In this document: one piece after another, positions 19,402 to 26,811 of the stretch
How positions within the stretch are numbered: the first letter of the stretch is position 1
How the letters are laid out: every line of letters starts with the position of its first letter
DNA from: Clostridiales bacterium
Lineage (GTDB): Bacteria; Bacillota; Clostridia; Christensenellales; Aristaeellaceae
Assembly (NCBI GenBank): GCA_015056245.1
Contig: SVGQ01000011.1
Span: 1-43,467 of the forward strand
Direction: 5' to 3'
Length of the DNA: 43,467 nt
The notes under the pieces: generated by a model
What the model saw: the letters and a program-made list of their open reading frames with translations, nothing else
The model's database searches: none
What the model was told of the DNA's origin: nothing
Translations under genes and position numbers: made by a program

Positions 19402-20607
19402 ATGCGGGTCTATCAGCTGAACACGTTTTGTGGAATCAAGAGTACCGGACGCATTATGTGGGATATCAGCAAGCTGGTTTTGCAGGATGGGGGAGCCGTC
19501 CGTCTTGGATACGGCTCAGAGTTACCCTCTGCAGACTCTGCGCCATATGCTTACCGCACAGGCGGAAAACTGGATCGAAAGCTTCATGGCGCGATCCGAA
19601 AATTGCTGGACGGCGAGGGGTATGGCAGTTTGCTGGCGACCCGCGCTTTGATCCGGGATATACAGGCGTTTCAGCCGGATCTGATCCATCTGCATAATAT
19701 CCATGGTGCATATCTGCATATTCCCACCCTGTTTCGGTATCTGGGAAAAGCTGATATTCCAGTAGTATGGACGCTTCATGATTGCTGGCCCTTCACAGGT
19801 CATTGCGCCTATTACGATGCATCTGGCTGCGACAAGTGGCTGACAGAGTGCCATCATTGTCCGAGCCTTGACCGCTACCCGATTTGTAAGGGCCTGGATG
19901 GCAGCCGACGCAATCACCGGATGAAGAAAAAGTATCTGAACAAACCCGCCAACATGACCTTTGTGGTTCCCTGTCAATGGCTGCAGGAGTATGTAAAGCA
20001 GTCCCATCTCGGGCACTACCCCTGCCGGGTCATTTACAACGGGGTTGATCTTCAAAAATTCAAGCCCACAGTGAATGATCTGCGGCAAAGATACCAACTG
20101 GAAAATCGAAAAATCGTTCTTTCAGTGGCATCGGATTGGGACGAACGTAAAGGACTGCCATATCTTGTAGAAGCCGCCAAACAGTTAGGGAGAGAATATT
20201 GCTTCGTGGTGGTAGGACTATTTGAAGAGCAGGTGCAATCGTTGCCGAACGGCATGTTGGGGATTACCCATACCAGCGATGTAGAGGAACTGATTGGATG
20301 GTACTCCATTGCAGACTGCTTTGCCAATCCAACATTGGAAGACAATATGCCGATGGTAAATCTGGAAGCGTTGGCATGCGGAACCCCCATTGCTGTTTTT
20401 GCTACAGGGGGCTGTCCGGAAGCAGTTACCCCTGAGTGCGGTCTGGTGATCCCCAAAGGCGATCAGGATGGACTTTGCCGGGCAATCCGCGAATTGTGCC
20501 AGCAAAGCGCGGCTTTACAGCAAAACTGTCTGAACCGCAGTAAAGCATTTGATTGCAACGATACCTACCGCGCATATCTCTCCCTGTATAAGGAGCTGTG
20601 CCCATGA
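19402..20607 (+). CDS. Glycosyltransferase (GT-B fold, WcaC-like)
   Basis: The product is 401 aa. The segment VVWTLHDCWPFTGHCAYYDASGC, followed by further cysteines in ECHHCPSLDRYP, is typical of a group of GT4-like enzymes found in colanic acid and other exopolysaccharide clusters. The C-terminal donor domain starts around IVLSVASDWDERKGLPYL and contains NPTLEDNMPMVNLEALACGTP, the E-x7-E-type donor motif. It starts 3 bases after the previous gene and overlaps the next by ATGA, so the three are translationally coupled. Substrate is not predictable. Confidence 0.85.
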   Translation: MRVYQLNTFCGIKSTGRIMWDISKLVLQDGGAVRLGYGSELPSADSAPYAYRTGGKLDRKLHGAIRKLLDGEGYGSLLATRALIRDIQAFQPDLIHLHNIHGAYLHIPTLFRYLGKADIPVVWTLHDCWPFTGHCAYYDASGCDKWLTECHHCPSLDRYPICKGLDGSRRNHRMKKKYLNKPANMTFVVPCQWLQEYVKQSHLGHYPCRVIYNGVDLQKFKPTVNDLRQRYQLENRKIVLSVASDWDERKGLPYLVEAAKQLGREYCFVVVGLFEEQVQSLPNGMLGITHTSDVEELIGWYSIADCFANPTLEDNMPMVNLEALACGTPIAVFATGGCPEAVTPECGLVIPKGDQDGLCRAIRELCQQSAALQQNCLNRSKAFDCNDTYRAYLSLYKELCP

Positions 20608-21809
20608 ACCTTCTGATGATGACGATTTACTATCCTGATGAATGCTATGATACGGTTGCTGCTCTGAGCAAAAATGGTATGCAGAATCAGATCAACAACT
20701 ATCAGAAAGCCTTTATCGAAGGGATTGAGCATTGTCTGGAAAACGATGAAACGTTACAGATCGTCAATTCTTTACCAGTAGGTATTTATCCGCTGCAATA
20801 TCGCAAGTGTTTTCTGAAACAAACCAGCTACAACCATGGACGTATTCAGGAATTGGGCGGCATCAACCTGCCATACCTCAAGCAGAAGATGCGCAAAAAT
20901 CGCGCCGTAAAGAGTCTGAAATCCTGGATCGATGAGTCTCCCGACAATCGAACCGTCCTGGTTTATACCCTGTATTTGCCCTATTTGCAGGCGATTGCGG
21001 AAGTAAAAAAACAACACCCCGATTTCAAAGCTGCTGTTATTGTGACGGATTTGCCCAACGAATACGGCTTACCCTCCGGTCGCAAAGGCTTAATGAAAAA
21101 ACTGGAGCAGCGAATGGGGGAGCAGCAACTGAAACTTTGTCAGCAAATGGACGGTTTTGTACTGTTGACAGAGGCCATGGCCGAGGTGTTGCCCTGCACC
21201 GAAAAGCAAACATTGATCATTGAAGGCCTCATTCGTCAGAATGAAAACCAGATGATCGCATCCAGTGCATCAGAAACACCGTTTGAAGTGCTCTACACAG
21301 GAACCCTGAGTCCAGACTTAGGCATACAGGAACTTCTGGACGCTTTTGCTGCGATGCCGGATGTGCACCTGCGGATCTGCGGTGGCGGGATCATGGCAGA
21401 GCAGGTGCGTGCTTTTGCGGATAAACACGACAACATCCACTACGAAGGATTTGTTCCGCAGGAAAAAGCGCTGGCCCTGCAAGCAAAAGCCAACGCTCTT
21501 ATCAATCCCCGTTCACCTTCCGGAGTGTTCACCCGTTATTCCTTCCCAAGCAAGACCTTGGAGTACATGCGCTCAGGCAAGCCTGTGCTGTGCTATCAAT
21601 TGGAAGGTATTCCGCAGGATTACGATGATTACCTGTGCTATATCCCATCTGGCGGATCGCAAGGCATTCAGCAGGCTGTCCGCGACCTGCAAGCCCTTAC
21701 CCCCGAGGAGAGGGCGAATATCGGTATGAAGGCCCGTTCCTATGTACTGCAGCATAAGAATCCTACGGCGCAATGCAGCAAGCTGGTTCGCTGGCTTCGT
21801 TCATTTTGA
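20604..21809 (+). CDS. Glycosyltransferase (GT-B fold)
   Basis: The product is 401 aa. The C-terminal half looks like a GT4 donor-binding domain: VLYTGTLSPDLGIQELLDAF, LRICGGG, and INPRSPSGVFTRYSFPSKTLEYMRSGKPVL. The N-terminal half is less familiar (MNLLMMTIYYPDECYD). The start at 20604 is chosen over GTG 20598 because AAGGAG at 20590-20595 is 8 bases upstream and it gives the ATGA coupling seen throughout. The gene is the last on the + strand; its 3' end overlaps the converging gene at 21801-22295 by 9 bases, leaving no separate terminator. Confidence 0.82.
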   Translation: MNLLMMTIYYPDECYDTVAALSKNGMQNQINNYQKAFIEGIEHCLENDETLQIVNSLPVGIYPLQYRKCFLKQTSYNHGRIQELGGINLPYLKQKMRKNRAVKSLKSWIDESPDNRTVLVYTLYLPYLQAIAEVKKQHPDFKAAVIVTDLPNEYGLPSGRKGLMKKLEQRMGEQQLKLCQQMDGFVLLTEAMAEVLPCTEKQTLIIEGLIRQNENQMIASSASETPFEVLYTGTLSPDLGIQELLDAFAAMPDVHLRICGGGIMAEQVRAFADKHDNIHYEGFVPQEKALALQAKANALINPRSPSGVFTRYSFPSKTLEYMRSGKPVLCYQLEGIPQDYDDYLCYIPSGGSQGIQQAVRDLQALTPEERANIGMKARSYVLQHKNPTAQCSKLVRWLRSF

Positions 21810-22295
21810 CCAGCTGTGATAATTCCCGGTTTTCCTCTCAGCCTGTTTCATTCGCTCGATCACGGCATCGTACTGACGATGTCGTGTTTTTTGATTCAGT
21901 TGCTGATAAGCAGTCGTTGGCATGGTTTGGGGATCGGTACCCATCCTGTCGTGCTGTTTCGAATGGGAACGAACGTAAACTTCTGGCGGGGGAAGGGGTC
22001 TGCCCGCCGGTCGGGATGCTTGTGTTTTGCCAGATGGCATTCTCTGCTGTTTCAGATCATTGCTCTGCAGCGATTCTGAATCCGAATAACGGTCCTCAGC
22101 AGCTATATAAACGGATTCACGCTTAACGATAGCATTTGGCTGCAATGACTGCTCTGGTTGTTCCTTTTTCTGCGCCTCATTCCAATTGGTGTTGCTTACG
22201 TCTGTATAAGGCAGACGGATGGTTTGATACTCCATCCACTTGATCTGCTTCTCTTCGCTGGTCAATGCTGCAAAAGGGGAAACATTCTTTGCCAT
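21801..22295 (-). CDS. Hypothetical protein, probably largely disordered
   Basis: The product is 164 aa. I do not recognise a family. It is rich in Gln, Ser, Lys, Arg and Pro with little hydrophobic core, and no signal peptide or membrane segment is seen. A Trp-containing stretch near the N-terminus (KQIKWMEYQTIRLPY) and a basic C-terminal stretch (YDAVIERMKQAERKTGNYH) look most structured. GGAAAGGAGAG precedes the ATG at 22295 (a TTG lies directly before it). The ribosome binding site sits in the 3' arm of a terminator-like hairpin (22297-22345), so expression may be linked to read-through from psuG. The 3' end overlaps the opposing glycosyltransferase gene by 9 bases. It could be a lineage-specific gene. 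Confidence 0.6.
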   Translation of the reverse strand: MAKNVSPFAALTSEEKQIKWMEYQTIRLPYTDVSNTNWNEAQKKEQPEQSLQPNAIVKRESVYIAAEDRYSDSESLQSNDLKQQRMPSGKTQASRPAGRPLPPPEVYVRSHSKQHDRMGTDPQTMPTTAYQQLNQKTRHRQYDAVIERMKQAERKTGNYHSWSK

Positions 22296-22296
22296 C

Positions 22297-22345
22297 AAAA
22301 ACTCTCCTTTCCACTATTCCTTGCTACAGGATATGGAAAGGAGAG
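22297..22345 (-). terminator. Terminator-like hairpin after psuG that contains the next gene's ribosome binding site
   Basis: On the - strand, CTCTCCTTTCC (22345-22335) pairs perfectly with GGAAAGGAGAG (22312-22302) across a 22-base loop. Five T residues follow (22301-22297), and then the ATG at 22295. The GGAGAG of the hairpin's 3' arm is also the ribosome binding site of the downstream gene. Confidence 0.7.
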
Positions 22346-22363
22346 AAAAGGGTGACGAAATAA

Positions 22364-23296
22364 TCAGCCGCGCATCTGGCAAAGTTCAGCAGCAATGGCA
22401 GCACCAAGGCGTGCGTTGTTCAACACCAGCTTGATATTGGCTTCCAAGGAACGGCCTTCCGTCAGGGTTTTGATCTTATCCAGCAGGAAAGGCGTGATCT
22501 CCTTGCCCTTGATGCCTAATTCGTTTGCCATATTGACTGCAGTATCGATCTGGGAAGCCATCTCTTCTTCATTCATGGCATAGGCTTCAGGAATGGGATT
22601 GGCGACCAGCAAACCACCGTTCAAACCGCAAGTTTCCTTTACGTAGATAGAAGCGGCGATTTCTTTGGCAGTATCCATGCGATAATCCACCTTGAAACCG
22701 CTCTTGCGGCAATAGAAGGCAGGCAGTTCTTCCGTACCATAGCCAATTACGGTTACGCCCTTGGTTTCCAGATATTCAAGGGTCAAGCCAAGATCAAGAA
22801 TGGACTTTGCACCCGCGCATACGACCGTCACATCCGTCTGTGCCAACTCTTCCAGATCGGCAGAAATATCCATGGTGGTTTCTGCGCCACGATGCACGCC
22901 ACCAATACCGCCCGTAGCAAATACCTTGATGCCAGCAAGGGCTGCACCGATCATGGTTGTGGCCACTGTGGTAGCGCCATCCTCACCGCGGGAAAGAAGC
23001 ACAGGCAGGTCACGACGGCTTGCTTTAATCACCTGCAAACCCTTTTTGCCAAGATACTCGATTTGATCAGCAGAGATACCAACAGAGATCTTGCCGCCAA
23101 TAATCGCAATGGTAGCAGGGATTGCGCCGCTTTCACGAACAGTTTTTTCAACCAGCAGAGCGGTTTCCACATTCTGAGGGTAGGGCATCCCGTGAGAAAT
23201 AATCGTGGACTCAAGTGCAACAACCGGCTTATTGGCAGCCAAAGCTTCTTTTATCTCATCAGAAATCCAGAGGTAATCGTTCAGATTCATTTTCAT
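22364..23296 (-). CDS. psuG: Pseudouridine-5'-phosphate glycosidase
   Basis: The product is 310 aa. It splits pseudouridine 5'-phosphate reversibly into uracil and ribose 5-phosphate in the cytosol. Family motifs include PVVALESTIISHGMPYPQN, the GGIGGVHRGAE loop, and VVCAGAKSILDLGLTLEYLE, whose Lys corresponds to the catalytic lysine that forms an imine with the sugar. ATG 23296 is preferred because GGAGGGG is 7 bases upstream and it forms an ATGA overlap with psuK. It is co-transcribed with psuK, giving a complete pseudouridine degradation pair. Confidence 0.95.
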   Translation of the reverse strand: MKMNLNDYLWISDEIKEALAANKPVVALESTIISHGMPYPQNVETALLVEKTVRESGAIPATIAIIGGKISVGISADQIEYLGKKGLQVIKASRRDLPVLLSRGEDGATTVATTMIGAALAGIKVFATGGIGGVHRGAETTMDISADLEELAQTDVTVVCAGAKSILDLGLTLEYLETKGVTVIGYGTEELPAFYCRKSGFKVDYRMDTAKEIAASIYVKETCGLNGGLLVANPIPEAYAMNEEEMASQIDTAVNMANELGIKGKEITPFLLDKIKTLTEGRSLEANIKLVLNNARLGAAIAAELCQMRG

Positions 23297-24240
23297 TTCC
23301 AAGCCCCTCCTTGATATTGCTGTAAAGTATCCGTCAATTGCTGACGGTTAACTGTCTGGGATACAGCGGATTGCGATGCCGCACAAATCCGTGCCATTGC
23401 CAATCCGTGCCGGAGTACCTCTGTAACGTTCTGCTTTTCTGTAAGAGCCAGTAAAGCTCCTGCGAAAAAGGCATCTCCGCAGCCACTGGTATTAAGCGTA
23501 TCACCAGGCATCAACGGCATGGTATAAGCTTCTTCTGCGGCAGAAACATAGGCACCTGACCCGCCAAGGGTGATGATTACCCGCTGAACCCCTTTCCGAT
23601 GAAGGACTTCTGCTGCCATTGCCACATCATCATCTGTATGAATATCAACGCCGGAAACTACCGCTGCTTCCGTGCGGTTGGCTTTCAAACAGAATAAATC
23701 TTTCAAGCAAGCTTTTACCCTTTCAGCCTTTGGGGTTGAAACGCAGTCGATACATAGCTTGTTTCCGTAATGCTGTGACAAAAACAGAAGTGTATCCTGC
23801 GTCAGATTAGCATCTGCCACCACCAGAGAAGCATCCTGAAGAATCTGACCATATTGCTGTAAGTATGCAGGAGCAATCTGATCGCAAATCTTCATATCGG
23901 ATACAGCTACTGCAATATCCCCATCATTTTGGTTGATACACATATACACAGAAGTGGAAAGATGGGGGAGACGCAGCGCATGGGAAAGGTCAAGTCCTAC
24001 TTCTTGTGCCTGCTGTATAATAGCATCGCCAAATGCATCACGCCCTAAGGCAGTCAGCATCTTGGTCTGGACGCCAAGCCTTGCAAGGTTTTCTGCGATA
24101 TTTCTCCCCACGCCCCCTGGGGTTGTAAAAACACTGCCTGGGTTGGAATCTGCTGATATCAATGGCTGATAAGGGGTTGCATAAATATCAAAATTACATC
24201 CTCCGACAACCGCGATATGCGTTGGAAATGCAATGCTCAT
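23293..24240 (-). CDS. psuK: Pseudouridine kinase (PfkB family)
   Basis: The product is 315 aa. It is a PfkB/ribokinase-fold kinase, with GGVGRNIAENLARLG near the N-terminus (substrate binding) and NTSGCGDAFFAGALLAL near the C-terminus (anion hole and catalytic Asp). Assignment to pseudouridine kinase rests on the 4-base overlap with psuG, since PfkB members are hard to separate by sequence. The product would phosphorylate pseudouridine for PsuG. The start follows AGGGGGAACC and lies only 13 bases after the lexA stop, so lexA-psuK-psuG appears to be one transcript. Confidence 0.9.
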   Translation of the reverse strand: MSIAFPTHIAVVGGCNFDIYATPYQPLISADSNPGSVFTTPGGVGRNIAENLARLGVQTKMLTALGRDAFGDAIIQQAQEVGLDLSHALRLPHLSTSVYMCINQNDGDIAVAVSDMKICDQIAPAYLQQYGQILQDASLVVADANLTQDTLLFLSQHYGNKLCIDCVSTPKAERVKACLKDLFCLKANRTEAAVVSGVDIHTDDDVAMAAEVLHRKGVQRVIITLGGSGAYVSAAEEAYTMPLMPGDTLNTSGCGDAFFAGALLALTEKQNVTEVLRHGLAMARICAASQSAVSQTVNRQQLTDTLQQYQGGAWK

Positions 24241-24253
24241 AGGTTCCCCCTGA

Positions 24254-24862
24254 TCAGAACATACGATAGAGAGAAACCACCTTACCCAGAATGGTTACCT
24301 CAGGAACAATGATCGGCTCCATGGTGCAATTCTCGGGCTGGAGACGGAAATGACCATTTTCTTTATAGAACCGCTTTACAGTGGCATCATCTTCGATCAT
24401 CGCAACGACAATTTCACCGTTATAGGCTGTTGCCTGCTTGCGTACGACCACATAGTCGCCATCCATGATACCGGCTTCGATCATGCTTTCGCCGCAAACA
24501 GACAGCACATAATGATCTCCTTCGCCGATCATGGACTTGGGCAAAGAGATATAGTCTTCAATATTTTCAATGGCAGTAATAGGCGCGCCAGCGGTAACCT
24601 TACCCACAATGGGCACTTCCACCATATCCATTTTGTACTTTTTATGGTCGTCCGGAACCGTGATGGCTCTGGGTCGCATTGAGGTGCGGTTCAGAAGACC
24701 TTTCTTTTCAAGCCGCACCAAATGCCCATGTACGGTGGAAGTACTTTTGAGGCCTGTTGCTTCGCAAATCTCACGTACAGAAGGCGGATAGCCGTTGATT
24801 TGAGAAGAAGTTTCAATATATTCAAGGATTTTTGCCTGAGTGTCATTCTTCCTACCAGCCAT
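24254..24862 (-). CDS. lexA: SOS response repressor LexA
   Basis: The product is 202 aa. The N-terminal winged helix (about 1-66) contains GYPPSVREICEATGLKSTSTVHGHL. The C-terminal self-cleavage domain has the Ala91-Gly92 cleavage site in GKVTAGAPI, nucleophile Ser126 (CGESM) and general base Lys163 (ATVKRF). The spacings (35 and 37 residues) equal those in the Escherichia coli protein. LexA represses DNA-damage genes until RecA filaments stimulate cleavage. AAGGAGG precedes ATG 24862. A good LexA box lies upstream (24930-24943), implying autoregulation. The recombinase gene upstream ends 90 bases away. Confidence 0.97.
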   Translation of the reverse strand: MAGRKNDTQAKILEYIETSSQINGYPPSVREICEATGLKSTSTVHGHLVRLEKKGLLNRTSMRPRAITVPDDHKKYKMDMVEVPIVGKVTAGAPITAIENIEDYISLPKSMIGEGDHYVLSVCGESMIEAGIMDGDYVVVRKQATAYNGEIVVAMIEDDATVKRFYKENGHFRLQPENCTMEPIIVPEVTILGKVVSLYRMF

Positions 24863-24893
24863 GGCAAAAGCCTCCTTCTATAGATTCTATCTT

Positions 24894-24943
24894 AGTATAC
24901 CTTATCCAGCTGTGTTTTGCAACGATTTGCGAACAAATGTTTT
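24894..24943 (-). promoter_or_regulatory. lexA promoter with LexA (SOS) box
   Basis: On the - strand, TTGCAA (24922-24917) and TATACT (24899-24894) are separated by 17 bp. Directly upstream at 24930-24943 is CGAACAAATGTTTT (+ strand reading), which keeps the CGAAC-N4-GTT core of the Firmicute LexA box CGAACNNNNGTTCG. The box ends 7 bases upstream of the -35 element. Confidence 0.75.
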
Positions 24944-24952
24944 GATTTATTA

Positions 24953-26053
24953 TCAGTTTTCTTCTTCATTTGATTCTTTATGTTCCGGAACCGTTGGTAA
25001 ATAAACATTTTTCGCCGCTTCACGCCTGCGCTTGTCGCTGATGGCAGCATAATGCTTACGAGTCGTATTTACATCAGAATGACCAAGAGCATCCGCAACC
25101 AGATAAATATCCTCTGTTTCATTGTACAGTCTGGTTGCGTATGTACTGCGCAGTTTATGGGGACTCATTCTTTTTTTGAGCGGAACAGCAATGGAGCAGT
25201 ATTTTTTAACCATCAATTGCACTGCACGCTGTCCGATCCGCTTGCGCTGCAAAGATAGAAACAATGCATTTCGATGCTCTGGAAGCGCTTCGATCTTTTT
25301 TCGTTCATCCAGATAGTTTTTCAATGCTTGTGCCACTTCAGGTGGATAGTACAGAATCACCTGATTTCCTCCCTTACGGGTAACCAGTACAGCATTGAGG
25401 TGAAAATCCAGATCATCCAAATCAATTCCAACGCATTCACTAACACGGATTCCCGTTCCAAGAAACAGCATCAGAATGGCAATGTCACGGGTTCGGGTCA
25501 GCTGATGATATTTTTTCTGACGTTCTGTCAGTTCTTCACCTTCGCTGACCGTTTCAAGAAGCCGTTCCACTTCATCGTTGATCAGATACAGGATGGGCTT
25601 TTCGTGAAGCTTGGGCAGGGATACCAACGCTGCGATATTTCCCGGAATGCGTTCTTCCTTGAACAGAAAATCGAAAAAGGAGCGCAGGGATGAAAGCTTG
25701 CGCATCACGCCACATTCATGGTTACGCAGTATCTTTTGTTCATCTCCAGCGGTTTCCTTCATATACAAGGTCAGATAATCAGAATAACCACGTAAATCCT
25801 TTGCTGAGATCTGTGCGAAGTCTTCATCCGTCCATTCTCGCGGCATTTTGTCGGCAAAATAGGGGATTTCCTTGCAAGCGTATTCGCAAAACGTGCCAAA
25901 ATCGATCGTATAGGCCATTCGGGTCAATGGACTGGTAGTCATTGTAATACTATTGATAAAGTCTGTACAGGCTACCGGCAATTCCAACAGCATTTGTCTG
26001 GTGCGTTCGGTTCGTTCATCGGCAAGCTGCTCATAATAGTGGGTATTTGCCAT
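24953..26053 (-). CDS. XerC/XerD-like tyrosine recombinase
   Basis: The product is 366 aa, longer than classical XerC/D (about 300). An N-terminal SAM-like core-binding domain (about 20-145) precedes the catalytic domain. All catalytic residues are in place: Arg203 (GTGIRVSE), Lys227 (RKGG), His299 and Arg302 (SPHKLRSTYAT), His325 (ALGHSD) and nucleophile Tyr335 (RKHYAAI). The family resolves chromosome dimers at dif or moves mobile elements. No other mobile-element genes, excisionase or att repeats are visible, so a housekeeping Xer role is plausible, especially as the usual xerC slot between trmFO and hslV is occupied by another gene. Its strong promoter and a long inverted repeat lie upstream. 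Confidence 0.9.
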   Translation of the reverse strand: MANTHYYEQLADERTERTRQMLLELPVACTDFINSITMTTSPLTRMAYTIDFGTFCEYACKEIPYFADKMPREWTDEDFAQISAKDLRGYSDYLTLYMKETAGDEQKILRNHECGVMRKLSSLRSFFDFLFKEERIPGNIAALVSLPKLHEKPILYLINDEVERLLETVSEGEELTERQKKYHQLTRTRDIAILMLFLGTGIRVSECVGIDLDDLDFHLNAVLVTRKGGNQVILYYPPEVAQALKNYLDERKKIEALPEHRNALFLSLQRKRIGQRAVQLMVKKYCSIAVPLKKRMSPHKLRSTYATRLYNETEDIYLVADALGHSDVNTTRKHYAAISDKRRREAAKNVYLPTVPEHKESNEEEN

Positions 26054-26082
26054 ATTCTGGCCTCACTTTACTATTCTATATC

Positions 26083-26118
26083 AAACTATTCGTAAAAGTA
26101 TTCTTTAGCGAATAGTTT
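26083..26118. repeat. 10-bp inverted repeat at the recombinase transcription start, candidate operator
   Basis: AAACTATTCG (26083-26092) and CGAATAGTTT (26109-26118) are exact reverse complements separated by 16 bases. They cover the region just downstream of the predicted -10 box (26125-26130), around the start of transcription and the leader of the recombinase gene. This placement suits a repressor or autorepressor site. The spacing does not match a dif site. Confidence 0.7.
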
Positions 26119-26124
26119 ATAACA

Positions 26125-26154
26125 ATTATAGCATAAGAAATACACTAAAGTCAA
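26125..26154 (-). promoter_or_regulatory. Strong sigma-A-type promoter for the tyrosine recombinase
   Basis: On the - strand, TTGACT (26154-26149) is followed after 18 bp by a perfect TATAAT (26130-26125) with an extended TG one base before it. It is the best consensus promoter in the window. Confidence 0.82.
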
Positions 26155-26188
26155 GCAAATTCAAGGCTTTTCAAACTTTTCGCGATGC

Positions 26189-26225
26189 AAAAAACCTGCA
26201 ATATCTGTATGTATTGCAGGTTTTT
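26189..26225 (-). terminator. Bidirectional-looking terminator after rnhA
   Basis: CCTGCAATA (26195-26203) pairs with TATTGCAGG (26212-26220) over an 8-base loop. An A-run flanks one side (26189-26194) and a T-run the other (26221-26225), giving a U-tract for transcripts from either strand. It lies 33 bases beyond the rnhA stop and closes the proC-rnhA transcript. Confidence 0.88.
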
Positions 26226-26257
26226 CTCGAACATTGATTCACTTTTCAGAATGTAGC

Positions 26258-26791
26258 TCAGGCTTTTGTTTCAGCTGAAGATGCGACCGGAGCAGGTTTG
26301 ATTTCTTCTTCTGATTCTTCCCCATTCATGCGACGGTATTCTTTTATCGCAGAAGTCGCCAATTCATCGCACCGGATATTCAGCGGATCATCCGCATGGC
26401 CCTTCACTTTATGAAACGTGACATCATGCTTCTTGACACGAATGATCTGTAATAGCAGTTTCCAAAGATCGCTGTTCTCTACCGGTTGTTTTTTGCTGTT
26501 GATCCAACCGTTCTTCTGCCAGTTGTCGATCCAATGATCGTTGAAAGCATTCACCGTATAGGCAGAATCCGAATATACTTCTACCCTGCAGGGTTCTTTC
26601 AGCGCGCCCAGACCGCTGATTACAGCAAAGATCTCCATACGGTTATTGGTTGTGGAAGGCATATGACCAGACAATTCCTTGGTTTTTCCTTGAAAGGACA
26701 GAACACAACCCCATCCGCCGGGACCCGGATTGCCGGAACATGCGCCATCTGTATACAACAATACCGTTTTCTTGGGCTTGATTTCACTCAT
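26258..26791 (-). CDS. rnhA: Ribonuclease HI
   Basis: The product is 177 aa. It cleaves the RNA strand of RNA-DNA hybrids. The catalytic carboxylates are visible: Asp in LYTDGACSGNPGPGG, Glu in TNNRMEI, Asp in VYSDSAYTV and Asp in NIRCDELA. The basic-protrusion region (WIDNWQKNGWINSKKQPVEN) is present. A charged tail of about 25 residues (GEESEEEIKPAP...) extends past the usual 150-155 residues and is probably disordered. AAGGAAC precedes the ATG. It follows proC by 20 bases and ends before a strong terminator. Confidence 0.96.
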   Translation of the reverse strand: MSEIKPKKTVLLYTDGACSGNPGPGGWGCVLSFQGKTKELSGHMPSTTNNRMEIFAVISGLGALKEPCRVEVYSDSAYTVNAFNDHWIDNWQKNGWINSKKQPVENSDLWKLLLQIIRVKKHDVTFHKVKGHADDPLNIRCDELATSAIKEYRRMNGEESEEEIKPAPVASSAETKA

Positions 26792-26811
26792 GACATTGTT
26801 CCTTTCGCTGA

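Noticed and set aside
21781..21815. Inverted repeat AGCTGGT...ACCAGCT at the convergent gene ends as a bidirectional terminator
   Set aside because: The 7-bp stem has a loop of about 21 bases and no T-run on either side.
26083..26118. Inverted repeat upstream of the recombinase as a dif site
   Set aside because: dif has 11-bp arms around a 6-8 bp centre; here the arms are 10 bp with a 16-bp spacer.
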